Shown in pieces: positions 52,202 to 62,073 of a stretch of 64,000 nt of DNA. Source of the DNA: Pararhodonellum marinum. Its GTDB lineage: Bacteria; Bacteroidota; Bacteroidia; Cytophagales; Cyclobacteriaceae. Under the pieces are notes generated by a model. It was not told the origin of the DNA. It made no database searches and worked only from the letters and a program-made list of their open reading frames with translations. The position numbers were made by a program, and so were the translations under genes. Location of the stretch: contig NZ_JACEFJ010000001.1 in assembly GCF_015354735.1 (NCBI RefSeq), forward strand, positions 558,001 to 622,000, written 5' to 3'. Within the stretch, counting starts at the first letter, position 1; each line of letters starts with the position of its first letter.

Positions 52202-52462
52202 ATGAAAATGAATACAAAATTGACTTTAACAATAGAAAAGGAGATTATAGAGATTGCTAAAAAATACGCAAAGGAAAAGGGACAAAGCCTATCAGAAATG
52301 GTTGAAAATTATTTCAAATTTTTAACGGCTGACAGGACAAAAATTAAAGAAAAGCAACTTTCTCCAAAAGTTCGAAAATTGAGGGGAATAATTAAAGCGG
52401 AAGATAATGTTGATTTCAATCAAATCTTAACCGAAGAACTTTTAAAAAAATATGGAATATAA
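52202..52462 (+). CDS. Antitoxin (DUF6364-type ribbon-helix-helix)
   Basis: An 86-residue protein. The N-terminus KLTLTIEKEIIEIAKKYAKE, KGQSLSEMVENYFKFL is a ribbon-helix-helix-like DNA-binding segment of the DUF6364 antitoxin family. The C-terminus (VDFNQILTEELLKKYGI) is the likely toxin-binding tail. The stop overlaps the toxin start by 11 bases. Confidence 0.9.
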   Translation: MKMNTKLTLTIEKEIIEIAKKYAKEKGQSLSEMVENYFKFLTADRTKIKEKQLSPKVRKLRGIIKAEDNVDFNQILTEELLKKYGI

Positions 52463-52883
52463 ACTTTTTGTTGACTCTGATGTGGTTATAGATTTTTTTA
52501 CGGACAGAGAACCTCATGCAAATCCTGCAAGTGAACTTTTTGAACTTAATGAACAGGGAAAAGTAAAGATTTACTTATCAGCCGTTAGCATTAATAACAT
52601 TTACTACATTGTCAGGAGGTTTTTAGGACACAAAAGAACAATTGAGGTTATTGAAATCCTTATTGAAATGACTGAAATTGTTGGAACTACAAAAGAAGAA
52701 ATCATGCAAGCGCTAAAATACGATTTCACGGATTTTGAGGATTCAGTTCAGTATTCAACTGCTTTAAAAATTAAAGATGTAAATGCTATTATAACAAGAA
52801 ACGTCAAAGATTATAAAAACGCATCAATTGCAGTATTGACACCTTTGAATTTCCTGAATTTGAAAGCGAAAAACGAGAGTTAA
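52452..52883 (+). CDS. PIN-domain toxin (VapC-like)
   Basis: A 143-residue protein with PIN acidic residues in LFVDSDVVIDFFTDREP, the central Glu region (LSAVSINNIYYIVRRFL), and the C-terminal FEDSVQYSTALKIKDVNAII, TRNVKDYK. It is predicted to be a ribonuclease. The frame is intact, unlike the PIN remnant at 15.0 kb. The pair lies outside the cassette array and has no att-like site beside it. Confidence 0.9.
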   Translation: MEYKLFVDSDVVIDFFTDREPHANPASELFELNEQGKVKIYLSAVSINNIYYIVRRFLGHKRTIEVIEILIEMTEIVGTTKEEIMQALKYDFTDFEDSVQYSTALKIKDVNAIITRNVKDYKNASIAVLTPLNFLNLKAKNES

Positions 52884-53335
52884 CTTGCATTTGATGTTGA
52901 GTGGTAAAAAATTCAAGTTCAGTTTTTTTACTTATTGCATCAAATCAAAATTTAGCCTTTTTGAGTCCATCCTACCTTCCGGTACGACCGTTTTACTTCC
53001 TCAAAAAACAGAACCTTAAAATTAACTGAAAGAATCAGCATTAATTCCTTAATATTCATATTTTGTCAATATAGATGGTTTTAATTGTGCTTATTTTTAC
53101 CATTTTACACAATTATGAATGTATCATGAAATCACACAAACTTATTCCTACAGAAAAAATTATTGAGCGTCTTAGAAAGAAGGTAGAAAAGAGGGAGAAA
53201 TAGATCTTGTATTAGTAGATGACAAGGTCTGATGATAAAAGAAACCTTTGTAGAGTAAAGAAAATTTAGTTGAGAGCAATTAAGTAGACATAATTAAAGG
53301 TACTGCACATCGCATAAGTACATCTAGCTGACTTT
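52884..53335. other. Intergenic stretch
   Basis: 452 AT-rich bases. A 25-codon frame at about 53126-53203 (MKSHKLIPTEKIIERLRKKV) is very short and lacks support. No structured element was recognised. Confidence 0.45.
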
Positions 53336-53959
53336 TCACTTAATCCGCATCGTCTCATTGTCCAGGGTAAACATTTCCCCGTCGCTCAATTCGATTTCAA
53401 TGACAAAAAGAAGTTCTGTTTCTCCCTGAGGTGGTGTCCTGAATTTAAGGTAGAGATTTTCATCCCTGAAAAAGTTTTTCGATGTTTTCAGAAAATCACT
53501 GATCTCATACTCAACCTGAAAGGTTTCTGTGATAAAAAATTTGTTGGTGATGTCCTGATCCATAATGAGGGTTTCGCCCGGAAGCTGGGTTACTCTTTTG
53601 TTGATGACCCTCAATGATTGGAGCGTCTCCTTGGAATGGGCCTCCAATACACTGCAAGCTACCGCTTTTTGAGTAAACCAAGGACCATTTCCTTCAGAAG
53701 TGGTTTGGGAAAGCAACTCTGTATCCGAAACCCAAAAGGCCTTGTAAAGAGCATTGAAGTGGTAAAAAAGGCTTGGATTGATGGGTTCATTGTTATCGGT
53801 TCGGAAAAGGGTCTCTGATGAAAAACCCCTCACACTCATTTCTGGAGTGGTGAAAACGGGATTGCAACCACAGGGCCCATTGCACAAATCTGTACAAGAG
53901 ATAGGTAAAAGCCCCATAAAGAGGCCAAATGCCACGACAGAAAAGATTTTGTGTTTCAC
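53336..53959 (-). CDS. Hypothetical lipoprotein
   Basis: A 207-residue protein with a lipoprotein signal (MKHKIFSVVAFGLFMGLLPI, lipobox ISC) followed by a cysteine cluster (TDLCNGPCGCNP). The rest is a beta-rich unknown domain. I do not recognise the family. Composition is like neighbouring genes. Confidence 0.7.
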   Translation of the reverse strand: MKHKIFSVVAFGLFMGLLPISCTDLCNGPCGCNPVFTTPEMSVRGFSSETLFRTDNNEPINPSLFYHFNALYKAFWVSDTELLSQTTSEGNGPWFTQKAVACSVLEAHSKETLQSLRVINKRVTQLPGETLIMDQDITNKFFITETFQVEYEISDFLKTSKNFFRDENLYLKFRTPPQGETELLFVIEIELSDGEMFTLDNETMRIK

Positions 53960-54239
53960 GGATAGCTTTTTTTCATTGCCTCAATTTACAAAAACAAAAT
54001 TTCAATCAGAAATCTTACTTCTTTCATCTATTTTTCAGAGTTCTTTTCAACTTCCAAAATGCTAATATTAACAGAAAAATCCGGTCAATTGTTTGTGCAT
54101 CTTTAGGTTAGCCACATGCCTAATCAATAAAAACCAGGGTTAAATGTTAAGATCGCCGCAACACCCTTCTTCGGTCATCAGTCACCTTTAATCGTGGATT
54201 GTACCTTACTGGCAAGCAAGCTGAAAACCAAATTCGTTA

Positions 54240-55235
54240 TTAGAATTTTTCCATGTACCCGCTTTTTTTCAAAAACCTGCGGTAGCGATTGGTTTTTAGG
54301 ATCTTGTTCAGGGCTTTTTCCTTGTTTTTGGCATTTTCATAATAGCTTTCACAGATCCGATATCCCATAAAATAGCCCAAGTCGGCAGGCCTATCCGTAG
54401 AGCCGGTGCCGTTGTATAACCAATTGCTAAAGTCCTTGCCATACATTTCTTGGGAAAATTCTTTCCATAATGCCTCCTCATTTTCATATCCATAAGCATA
54501 CATGCTTTTGTTGATGGTGGCCCCTGTCACTTTCTGGGTCAGAAAATCTGCGGCCCCCTCATGGATGCTCATGCTCAAAAGCCGGTGATTGAGGTGCCCC
54601 CACATGGCCCCCATGCCAAATCGCTGTTGGGTATGGACAAGTTCATGGGCTGTAAATTCCAGTACTTGGGCATGGTCAGGCAATACCGCTTTCAACCACG
54701 AGTTTAGTTCTTCTTTATGCACCGTGCTGTCTGCCACCACCATTTCTGTTCCGATCAGCAGCCAGCCTTTTTGTACCGTTCCCCCGGTGGACAATACCCC
54801 AATGGCAAAACAAATGGGCGGATTTTTGAATCCTTTTAAAGCCGAGCGGAATTGAACGTACTGCTCTTCAATGGCCGGAATATAGGTTTTGATGTCAAGG
54901 GTTTTTTCCCGCACTGATTCCCAGAATTTAGGGGCATGGGCTATTTGTTGGACGTATTTTTCGGCAGTGAGTTCTCGGGCTTTGATAAAGCGCCGGAATC
55001 CTTCACTGGCCTGATCTAAATACAGGGTCTGAATCAGCCTGATGCTATCTTCAGTAGAAGCGGCCTCTTCCAGGGCATCATAGGCCTCCCAGAAGCGAAT
55101 AATATCTTCAGTGTAGATCCTTGGAGCTTCATGCTGCCCATATACCGGATCCATTCCCAGGCAAAGAGCCAGCAAAGGAATGCAAAGAATTTTGATAAGG
55201 TCTAAAACAGATAGAACCCACTTATTTTTTTCCAT
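54240..55235 (-). CDS. Putative Zn-dependent protease, DUF2268/GldB-related
   Basis: From ATG 55235, 331 residues with an N-terminal membrane or signal helix (LDLIKILCIPLLALCLGM). The zinc motif HELVH lies in VLEFTAHELVHTQQRFGMG, with a later acidic residue in SIHEGAADFLTQKVTG, the pattern of DUF2268 predicted metalloproteases. The frame is open to ATG 55271, which overlaps the upstream gene; the internal start gives a better signal. It follows the sugar dehydrogenase on the same strand. Confidence 0.8.
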   Translation of the reverse strand: MEKNKWVLSVLDLIKILCIPLLALCLGMDPVYGQHEAPRIYTEDIIRFWEAYDALEEAASTEDSIRLIQTLYLDQASEGFRRFIKARELTAEKYVQQIAHAPKFWESVREKTLDIKTYIPAIEEQYVQFRSALKGFKNPPICFAIGVLSTGGTVQKGWLLIGTEMVVADSTVHKEELNSWLKAVLPDHAQVLEFTAHELVHTQQRFGMGAMWGHLNHRLLSMSIHEGAADFLTQKVTGATINKSMYAYGYENEEALWKEFSQEMYGKDFSNWLYNGTGSTDRPADLGYFMGYRICESYYENAKNKEKALNKILKTNRYRRFLKKSGYMEKF

Positions 55236-55255
55236 TAAAAATTCGAAAAAGCTCT

Positions 55256-56413
55256 TTATGGTTTCCGCCACTTAATTCTCAATATTTTATCATCATTGGG
55301 TCTCAATGCCGCTCGGCCGTCCGTATTGCTGGTGCATACATAGAGATACCCATCTGGCCCTTCGGTAACATCCCGAAACCGGCCATAGGTTCCTTTTGAT
55401 AGCTCAGAGGAAAACCACCGCTCCGTGGAGATGACGTCCTCACCATCTTCTTCAAAACGGATCCGAAGTAAAGCCTGACCTGCCAAAGAGGCCAGAAACA
55501 AATCACCTTGGTGAAAGGCCATACCAGCTGGTGGAAAAGCAGCTTGATTCCAACTTAAGATGGGGTCTTCATAGGCTTCTAGTCCTGGTGCCCCGACCAC
55601 ATGGGGCCAGCCATAATTTTTGCCTTTGTGCACCACATTGACTTCGTCTCGATAGCGAACACCCCCTTCCTCCGGTGCGCCGGAAGGGCCATGTTCTGAG
55701 TTGAACATCGTCCCGGTCTCAGGATGCCAGGCAAAACCCTGTACCACTCTGTGTCCATAGGAATATATGGGTGATCCAGGAAATGGATTATCCTCTGGGA
55801 TATCTCCTTCAGCGGTTACCCTTAGGATCTTTGAAGCCAAAGACTCCAAATCCTGAGCCACAAAAGGCTGGCTTAAATCCCCGGTACCAATATACAGATG
55901 TCCATCAGGACCGAAAGCTATCCTTCCTCCCAGATGGATGGCAAAGGCAGGAATCTTATCCACGATCACAATGTCTTCTATGGGTCCTTTCTCTTCAATC
56001 CGCATGCGAATCACCTTACTGGTCAACCTGTCTTTGTCTTCTCCATAGGTATACATCAGGTACATAAAAGGTTGGGATTCAAATTCCGGATGCAGGGCCA
56101 TACCCATCAGGCCGGCATCCCCAATGGGGCTTACATCGGAGACTTTGTGGAACAAAACCGGTGTGCTTGACCCTTTGGGAATTCGCATGATTTCACCGGT
56201 TCTTTGGGCAACCAATGCATCTCCATTCGGTAGAAAGGCCAGGCTCCAGGGAATATGCAGCTTGTCAACCCAAACTTCCACTTCCACCCCTTCCGGCTCA
56301 GGTAAGAATGTCTCCTGAAATTTCTGGGGCATTTCTCCCAAAATGGGTTGGGCTTGCTGAGCCAGCAAAGGGCCAGCCATGAGAAAAAAAAGCAAAAGAT
56401 TTGGAATTTTCAT
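55256..56413 (-). CDS. PQQ-dependent aldose sugar dehydrogenase
   Basis: A 385-residue exported protein (signal MKIPNLLLFFLMAGPLLAQ). It has the six-bladed propeller of the glucose/sorbosone dehydrogenase family: IPWSLAFLPNGDALVAQRTG, GDAGLMGMALHPEFESQPFM, HLGGRIAFGPDGHLYIGTGD, HRVVQGFAWHPETGTMFNSE and GPSGAPEEGG. PQQ and Ca2+ sites are of the Asd type. It oxidises aldoses to lactones in the periplasm. Confidence 0.92.
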   Translation of the reverse strand: MKIPNLLLFFLMAGPLLAQQAQPILGEMPQKFQETFLPEPEGVEVEVWVDKLHIPWSLAFLPNGDALVAQRTGEIMRIPKGSSTPVLFHKVSDVSPIGDAGLMGMALHPEFESQPFMYLMYTYGEDKDRLTSKVIRMRIEEKGPIEDIVIVDKIPAFAIHLGGRIAFGPDGHLYIGTGDLSQPFVAQDLESLASKILRVTAEGDIPEDNPFPGSPIYSYGHRVVQGFAWHPETGTMFNSEHGPSGAPEEGGVRYRDEVNVVHKGKNYGWPHVVGAPGLEAYEDPILSWNQAAFPPAGMAFHQGDLFLASLAGQALLRIRFEEDGEDVISTERWFSSELSKGTYGRFRDVTEGPDGYLYVCTSNTDGRAALRPNDDKILRIKWRKP

Positions 56414-56559
56414 TTTAGGTAAGTTTCTGAAGAGGAAAGTCAGCCAAAGGGTTCAAATGATTCAACTTACTTAGGTCCATTTGCTACCAAAACATAAACT
56501 ACCTAAATTCCCGATTGTTGGCAAGCTTAACACTCATTATTGATGTACGATTTACGATT

Positions 56560-57070
56560 TTTGAGTTAGTTTTCAGCTAAACCCCCGTTGTCCAGTTGCC
56601 AAGTTCTCTGTTGCCCTGTTTTTCAGTTCTCGGTTGTCCTTATTTTCAGCTTTCAGCTTCGAGCTATTTCACTTTTCCGATATCCTGGTTTTCAGTTTTT
56701 ATTGAAAAAGTGACACCGACCCCATTCTTATTTCATCATTCGTAATACCGCATTCGTAAATCGTAAATCTGAATTATATCAATCAACATAAAATGGCTTT
56801 CGATCATCGGGCATCTCTCCGAAGTAAAGAAGACTCCCTCCATTGGCGGGCAGGCTTCGCTCCGCTCAGAGTGACGGTAAAAATGTTGTTTCATTACTAT
56901 GAAAAAACGAAGACCCCTGCTTTCGGCGGGCAGGCTTTCGGCCCGCTCAGCGTGACGGTAAAGTGACTGTTTTTCCTACTTTCAGCTTTCAGCTTTCACC
57001 TTCGAGCTATTTCACTTTCCCGATATCCTGTTTTTCAGTTCACTGTTTACCCTACTTTCAGTTTTGAGCT
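56560..57070. repeat. Intergenic cluster of two dispersed repeat types
   Basis: Type 1: low-complexity copies (CTTTCAGCTTTCAGCTT, GAGCTATTTCACTTT, CGATATCCTG) at about 56635-56697 and 56980-57070, also present near 7.05 kb. Type 2: two copies of GGCGGGCAGGCTT, CGCTCAG, GTGACGGTAA at about 56840-56880 and 56917-56962. These are inverted relatives of the 35.1-35.6 kb units. No coding frame is supported in 56414-57084. Confidence 0.65.
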
Positions 57071-57084
57071 TTGAGCTAAATATC

Positions 57085-57807
57085 TTACACACCAGTAATA
57101 TCCCGAAATTTTACACTTTGTCTTTGGCTCAGGTCTATTTTGTGTCCGCTCTGTAATTCCACCAGAAGGGTGCTGTTGAAGTATGGGTCTATTTTCTTGA
57201 CGAAATTCATGTTGAACATGTACTGCCGATTGGCCCGAAAAAAGACATCTGAAGGCAGTCTGTTTTCCATATAAGTCAGAGATTTATGGAGCAAAGGTTT
57301 CTTGTCCCCAAAATGTACCTTCACATAATTCCCCTCACTTTCCAGAAGAAAAATATCAGCTACAGGAACAAAAAAGCACTTTTCCCCATCCTTGATAAAA
57401 ATGCGCTTGTCCAGACTGAGCCGATCCGATTCGGATTTTTCCCTGATTTTTTCACTTTTCTTTTCCAGCCTTTTGACCGCTTCTGCCAGTCTTGCTGGGT
57501 TGACGGGTTTTAATAGGTAATCAAGCGCATTGATTTCAAAAGCCTTGATGGCATGCTCATCATAAGCAGTGACGAAAATCACCTCAGGAACTTCCTCTAA
57601 TTCTTCTAACAATTCGAAACCATTCATACCCGGCATGTTGATGTCCAGAAAAATAAGATCGGGATGAAGATCATTGACCAATTGCACCGCCTCACTGGCC
57701 CGCTCAGATTTTCCAATGACGGATATTTCCGGGAAGTTTTTCAGCATGACTTCCAGTTCGGTGATGGCCAAAGCCTCGTCGTCGATGATTATTGCATTGT
57801 AACTCAT
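57085..57807 (-). CDS. LytTR-family response regulator
   Basis: A 240-residue protein. The receiver domain (1-120) has acidic residues at IIDDEALAITELEV, phospho-acceptor Asp in LIFLDINMPGMNGFELLEEL and Lys in YLLKPVNPARLAEAV. The LytTR DNA-binding domain is about 140-238 (IFIKDGEKCFFVPVADIFLL, FFRANRQYMFNMNFVKKIDP, LSQRQSVKFRDI). It is the last gene of an operon with three sensor kinases. Confidence 0.95.
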   Translation of the reverse strand: MSYNAIIIDDEALAITELEVMLKNFPEISVIGKSERASEAVQLVNDLHPDLIFLDINMPGMNGFELLEELEEVPEVIFVTAYDEHAIKAFEINALDYLLKPVNPARLAEAVKRLEKKSEKIREKSESDRLSLDKRIFIKDGEKCFFVPVADIFLLESEGNYVKVHFGDKKPLLHKSLTYMENRLPSDVFFRANRQYMFNMNFVKKIDPYFNSTLLVELQSGHKIDLSQRQSVKFRDITGV

Positions 57808-57855
57808 GGCATTTCTGCTTTATGGTTTGATTAAGTTTAAATTACTATTCTTTGA

Positions 57856-58959
57856 TTACCCAGTACCATTTGGGTTGTTCTCCTTCATCAAATGTCCATC
57901 CCGGCAAACCGGAAAAATCAACGTGGCCAAGACCCCGTCCAATTCAACCTGATTCAAGGCAAACCTTGCATTCTCCCCAAATAGATTTAGAAGCCTTTTT
58001 TGGATGTTTTGGAGACCTATGCCATTCAGGTTTTTGGCTTTTAATTCACCGGAATTAAAGACCTCGATAAGAACAGCTTCTTGCTCTAATGTTGCCTTAA
58101 TGCTGATATTCCCTCCATCGGGCAATTGGGTGATGCCGTGTTTGATGGCGTTTTCGGTCAAGGTCAAAACCATAGCTGGGGGAATTTTAAGCTCCTGTAC
58201 CGCTGCCAGCATATCCAGCTTGTAGGTCAGCCGATTTCCAAACCGGATCTTTTCCAATTCCAGGTATTTTTCCACCTCCTGAAATTCTTCCTCAATGCTG
58301 ATCAAGGGTGACTTTTCATAGTTCAGGGTAAACCTGAGCAGTTCGCTCAGTTTGATGATGGCTGTTCTGGCTTTTTCACTGTCAACCAATACGAGTGCTT
58401 TGATACTGTTGAGTGCATTGAAGAGAAAGTGGGGGTTGAGCTGGGTCTTAAGCAACTCGAGCTCAGAGGTTTTAGCGAGGTTCTCTGCTTTCAACACCTT
58501 CTCGGTAATTTCTTGGTTTTTCAACCTGATTTTGTACAAATAGTAAATGATGATCCAGACCACTACATACCGGGCAATATTCATGATCTGACCAAAAAAA
58601 CTGATTGCCGCCTCCTTCCAATTTTCTTCTAATAATTCGAAATTGGCGATCAAGACGGGCAGATAGGAAAAAATAACCAAAGCAGTACTGATCAGCAAAA
58701 CGTCCAAAAAAGCCTTGGTCCAGATGGTAGGAGAGGAAAGTTCAAATGTCTTGGGTTTGATCATCCATACTTTGTAAAAATGGGAAACCACTATACCAAT
58801 GATGGCCATTATCAGAAATTGGATGACGAATTCCCATTTGAATTCCCGAACAATGAAGAAAGTGTAATTGATGGTTTCTACAAAGACCAAACCCAGCCAA
58901 CCTCCTATATGGAGCAACCAATACCTTTGTTTGTGGGATAAACGGTTGACGTTTTTCAT
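57856..58959 (-). CDS. LytS-like sensor histidine kinase 1
   Basis: A 367-residue inner-membrane kinase with four N-terminal helices (about 10-140) and a His_kinase domain: phospho-acceptor in LKTQLNPHFLFNALNSIKAL, N-box ENAIKHGITQLP and the G-box GIGLQNIQKRLLNLFGENAR. It is the partner nearest to the response regulator, 48 bases upstream. Confidence 0.94.
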   Translation of the reverse strand: MKNVNRLSHKQRYWLLHIGGWLGLVFVETINYTFFIVREFKWEFVIQFLIMAIIGIVVSHFYKVWMIKPKTFELSSPTIWTKAFLDVLLISTALVIFSYLPVLIANFELLEENWKEAAISFFGQIMNIARYVVVWIIIYYLYKIRLKNQEITEKVLKAENLAKTSELELLKTQLNPHFLFNALNSIKALVLVDSEKARTAIIKLSELLRFTLNYEKSPLISIEEEFQEVEKYLELEKIRFGNRLTYKLDMLAAVQELKIPPAMVLTLTENAIKHGITQLPDGGNISIKATLEQEAVLIEVFNSGELKAKNLNGIGLQNIQKRLLNLFGENARFALNQVELDGVLATLIFPVCRDGHLMKENNPNGTG

Positions 58960-58964
58960 ACCTT

Positions 58965-60029
58965 CTAGACTTCGTTTTTGGGATATTGTTTTTGAAGAGG
59001 ATAGGAAATCACTGTCCTTACTTTTTCTGGCTCAAAATTCAAAAAGTGAAAGTAGGCCTCACGGCCAAATAATTTCTCCAAACGCTGTCGAATGTTGTCT
59101 ATCATAGCGCTTTCCATGTTCATCTCAGCAAGGTTCCCAAGATGGTCAACCTGTATGTGCATGTGGTTGTCCTTGGTGAAGGCATTGATCCATAACTCCC
59201 CGCCTTCCCAATGATTTTTCATCCCGTTATTAACGGCGTTTTCTGCCATTGTAAATACCATGGTTGAAGGCACACTTTGACCCAAAGCCTCAATGTCCAT
59301 TGATATTTTATAATTCAGCTGGTCATTGTTACAGATTTTCTCCAGCATCAGGTATTTTTCTACTTCCTGCATTTCTTCTTGCAGACTAATCAATGGACTG
59401 TTTTGATAATTGAGGGAAAAACGCAAAAGTTCACTGAGTTTGATCAGGGTATCACGCGCTTTTGCTTTATCCAGCATGGCCAGAGATTTGATACTTTCGA
59501 GACTTTTAAACAAAAATTCAGGCTTTAGCTGGGATTTCAACAACTCCAATTCAGCTTGTTTTTTCTGGGCATCTGAAAGCAACTTTTCCTCAATCACCTG
59601 CTTGTTTCTTTCCAGAATCTTGAAGAAAAAGTAAATGGTAATCCAAGCGCCAAAGTAGGTGCCATAATTGATAAATTGAACGATTGAATAAGTAAAGGTC
59701 AAATATTCAGGGTAAAACCAGTAAGTAATCCCTGCAAATATCAAAACCACCGTCCCGGCAGTAACCACAATAGCTTGTAATCCTTTAAAAAAAATAAACG
59801 GATACGGCCTTTCAAAAAGCGATGAAGGGATAAACCATTTTCTATAAAAATGGCTGATGCCAAGACAGAAAAATCCAAATACAAAAGTATTGACAATTTC
59901 ACCTGCATCTAAGTTACTTTCCAAAAGCAGTTTTTGATTGAGAATGCTTGTAATTGACATGGAAGACCAACCCAAGACCTGAAGCAACCAGTATATTTTG
60001 GTTTTGGAAATTTTTTCGATTTTTTGCAT
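58965..60029 (-). CDS. LytS-like pseudokinase (kinase 2)
   Basis: A 354-residue paralogue of kinases 1 and 3 with the same four-helix N-terminus. Where kinases 1 and 3 have NPHFLFNALNSI it has KPEFLFKSLESI, so the phospho-acceptor His is Glu171 (codon 59517-59519). The N-box is altered (AENAVNNGMKNH) and the glycine-rich GIGLQN loop is missing (MESAMIDNIRQRL). It is probably unable to autophosphorylate and could act as a regulatory partner. Frame intact. Confidence 0.9.
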   Translation of the reverse strand: MQKIEKISKTKIYWLLQVLGWSSMSITSILNQKLLLESNLDAGEIVNTFVFGFFCLGISHFYRKWFIPSSLFERPYPFIFFKGLQAIVVTAGTVVLIFAGITYWFYPEYLTFTYSIVQFINYGTYFGAWITIYFFFKILERNKQVIEEKLLSDAQKKQAELELLKSQLKPEFLFKSLESIKSLAMLDKAKARDTLIKLSELLRFSLNYQNSPLISLQEEMQEVEKYLMLEKICNNDQLNYKISMDIEALGQSVPSTMVFTMAENAVNNGMKNHWEGGELWINAFTKDNHMHIQVDHLGNLAEMNMESAMIDNIRQRLEKLFGREAYFHFLNFEPEKVRTVISYPLQKQYPKNEV

Positions 60030-60035
60030 CCCTTA

Positions 60036-61178
60036 TCAGCTGATTGGTGTAGTTGATTGCTCGCTAATCCCTATTTCCTTTCTTGAAATTAGAGTTTGAT
60101 TTGCGGAAATAGCTTCTTTTGAATTGTTGGCTGGATGCCGTAAGATTGCACTGACTTCCATGTTGGGTAATTGCCTGAGGTCGAGTTCCCCTTGCTCACC
60201 AAATAAATGCATCAATCGGTTTCTGATGGTTTTCAGGCCGATTCCACTTGGCAGTGCGTTTTTTTTGAGTTGCCCGCTATTAGTCAATTTTAGGATTAAT
60301 TCATTTTTCACCAATTCTGCTTGAATTCGAATCAAGCCACCTTCTGGTAAATGATTGAGGCCATGTTTGATGGCATTCTCAGCCAGGGTCAACAGCATGG
60401 CAGGAGGGGTACCCACCTCCAAGGTTTCTGGCCTTGCTTCTATTGAGAATTCAAGTCTTTTACCAAACCTGATTTTTTCCAGGTCCAAATATTTTTCTAC
60501 CTCCGCCAATTCTTTGCCAAGGGGTATAAGTCGGTATTTTTGATGGTTTAATGTGAAATTTAAAAGCTCCTTTAATTTGGAAATGGCCAACCCTGCTTTT
60601 TCTCCGTCCAGCAGCACCAAAGCCTTTATGGAATTGAGCGCATTGAAAAGGAAATGGGGATTGAGTTGGGATTTGAGCAATTCCAGTTCGGAACTTTTGG
60701 TCAATGCATCTGCCCAAAGTTTTTGTTCAGTGATTTCTCTGTTTTTGTTGACGATCTTGTAAATAAAATAAATGGTCACCCATGGCGCGACAAATACTCC
60801 GAAATTTAAAACCTGTATGACAAACTGAATGGCAAAGCTTATTGGGGTGTAGACAAATGAACTTTGTACCAGCACTACGGACTGCGTAACCGCCGACATG
60901 GCAAATGTGATGATAAGGATAGCCTGCAGCGCTTTAAAAAATATCACCACAAATGACTTTTCCCAAATTTCAGATGTAAGGAAAAATTTCTTGTAAAAAT
61001 GAGAAAATAGCAGACCTACCATGGCAGCAGCGAACTGTATGGCTGCAAATTTCCAAGAAAATGCCCCACTCGCAAAAATGGAATAATTTAAAATGGCAAT
61101 AGAAGCCATACCAGACCAACCCAGGACCTGCAGGGTCCAATACAATTTGGATTGACTGGGCAGATTTGGGTTATTCAT
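60036..61178 (-). CDS. LytS-like sensor histidine kinase 3
   Basis: A 380-residue kinase with four predicted N-terminal helices and intact His_kinase motifs: LKSQLNPHFLFNALNSIKAL, ENAIKHGLNHLPEGG and GIGLKTIRNRLMHLFGEQGE. It begins the operon (kinase 3, pseudokinase 2, kinase 1, regulator) with 5-50 base gaps. The C-terminal 30 residues are an extra tail. Confidence 0.94.
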   Translation of the reverse strand: MNNPNLPSQSKLYWTLQVLGWSGMASIAILNYSIFASGAFSWKFAAIQFAAAMVGLLFSHFYKKFFLTSEIWEKSFVVIFFKALQAILIITFAMSAVTQSVVLVQSSFVYTPISFAIQFVIQVLNFGVFVAPWVTIYFIYKIVNKNREITEQKLWADALTKSSELELLKSQLNPHFLFNALNSIKALVLLDGEKAGLAISKLKELLNFTLNHQKYRLIPLGKELAEVEKYLDLEKIRFGKRLEFSIEARPETLEVGTPPAMLLTLAENAIKHGLNHLPEGGLIRIQAELVKNELILKLTNSGQLKKNALPSGIGLKTIRNRLMHLFGEQGELDLRQLPNMEVSAILRHPANNSKEAISANQTLISRKEIGISEQSTTPIS

Positions 61179-61258
61179 TTTTCTTCTTTATCATACATAA
61201 ATAACTGGTAATCAATGTTTAATATTAAAAATTAAAAGTATTTGATTAAGTTATTTTT

Positions 61259-62002
61259 TTAAATTTTGCCATGAACTTCATCAGAGTTGTCTGTTAGCGG
61301 CAAATCAAGACGATTCCTTTTTTGCTCAAACCTTCGTTTTATCTGCTTTAAGGTTTCCTTTTCTTCCAGCAGTTCACCGGCCAGTATTTCAATTTTTTTC
61401 ACTTTAAGAAGATTGGGAAAAACCAATTTGTTTCTCGAAAAGGAATACATCCAGAAAATATCCAGAAAATTGAGCAGGACGTTCAAACGGTTAAAAAGAG
61501 TTGCAGAGGTTTGTCGAAAACCCAATTTTTCAAGACTTCTGTTAGAAAAAAAATAAGAAGTGGCCACAATGTTGAGTTCAAGAGGCAATCTACCTTCTTC
61601 CACTTCTTTGATCAAATTCAATAAGCCCTGAATCAATTCTCCAAAAATATAATCCCTTGATTTAACACCTCGGTCGGACCATTTGAGGTGTAGGAAATAG
61701 TCAAACGAAGTACCAGTATGCAATTCTTGTTTTGACTTGCCAGGTAAGTATCCCAGTAAGAAATGGCTGTAGTACCTGTAAATTCCCAGCCCCCGCAATA
61801 GGGGTGTACTGGTAAACTGGAACAGGGAAAGCACAAATGGAAATAGCAAATAGTACAAGGGGGAAACTTTGCCCGCATTCAAAAAAGGACCTAACCAAAT
61901 GACATTCAACAAAAACAAAGCTGTACCGACCGTAAGCTGGGTTTTACGGTTGTGTACCAGATGAAACTTAAGTCGGTCGATGAAATTCAATTCTAAAGAC
62001 AT
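61259..62002 (-). CDS. Unknown membrane protein with coiled-coil tail
   Basis: From ATG 62002, 247 residues. Two hydrophobic helices lie at about 25-43 and 50-70 (LTVGTALFLLNVIWLGPFLN, PLYYLLFPFVLSLF), then a long soluble region and a charged coiled-coil end (AGELLEEKETLKQIKRRFEQ). I do not recognise it. The frame extends upstream to 62146 but that part overlaps the next gene, so the internal start is preferred. Confidence 0.65.
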   Translation of the reverse strand: MSLELNFIDRLKFHLVHNRKTQLTVGTALFLLNVIWLGPFLNAGKVSPLYYLLFPFVLSLFQFTSTPLLRGLGIYRYYSHFLLGYLPGKSKQELHTGTSFDYFLHLKWSDRGVKSRDYIFGELIQGLLNLIKEVEEGRLPLELNIVATSYFFSNRSLEKLGFRQTSATLFNRLNVLLNFLDIFWMYSFSRNKLVFPNLLKVKKIEILAGELLEEKETLKQIKRRFEQKRNRLDLPLTDNSDEVHGKI

Positions 62003-62073
62003 GATTGTATAAGCGAGGTTGGTTGGCGAATCCAAGTACTTTTGTTGCTTTGGAAATGCACTTGAAATCCCAC

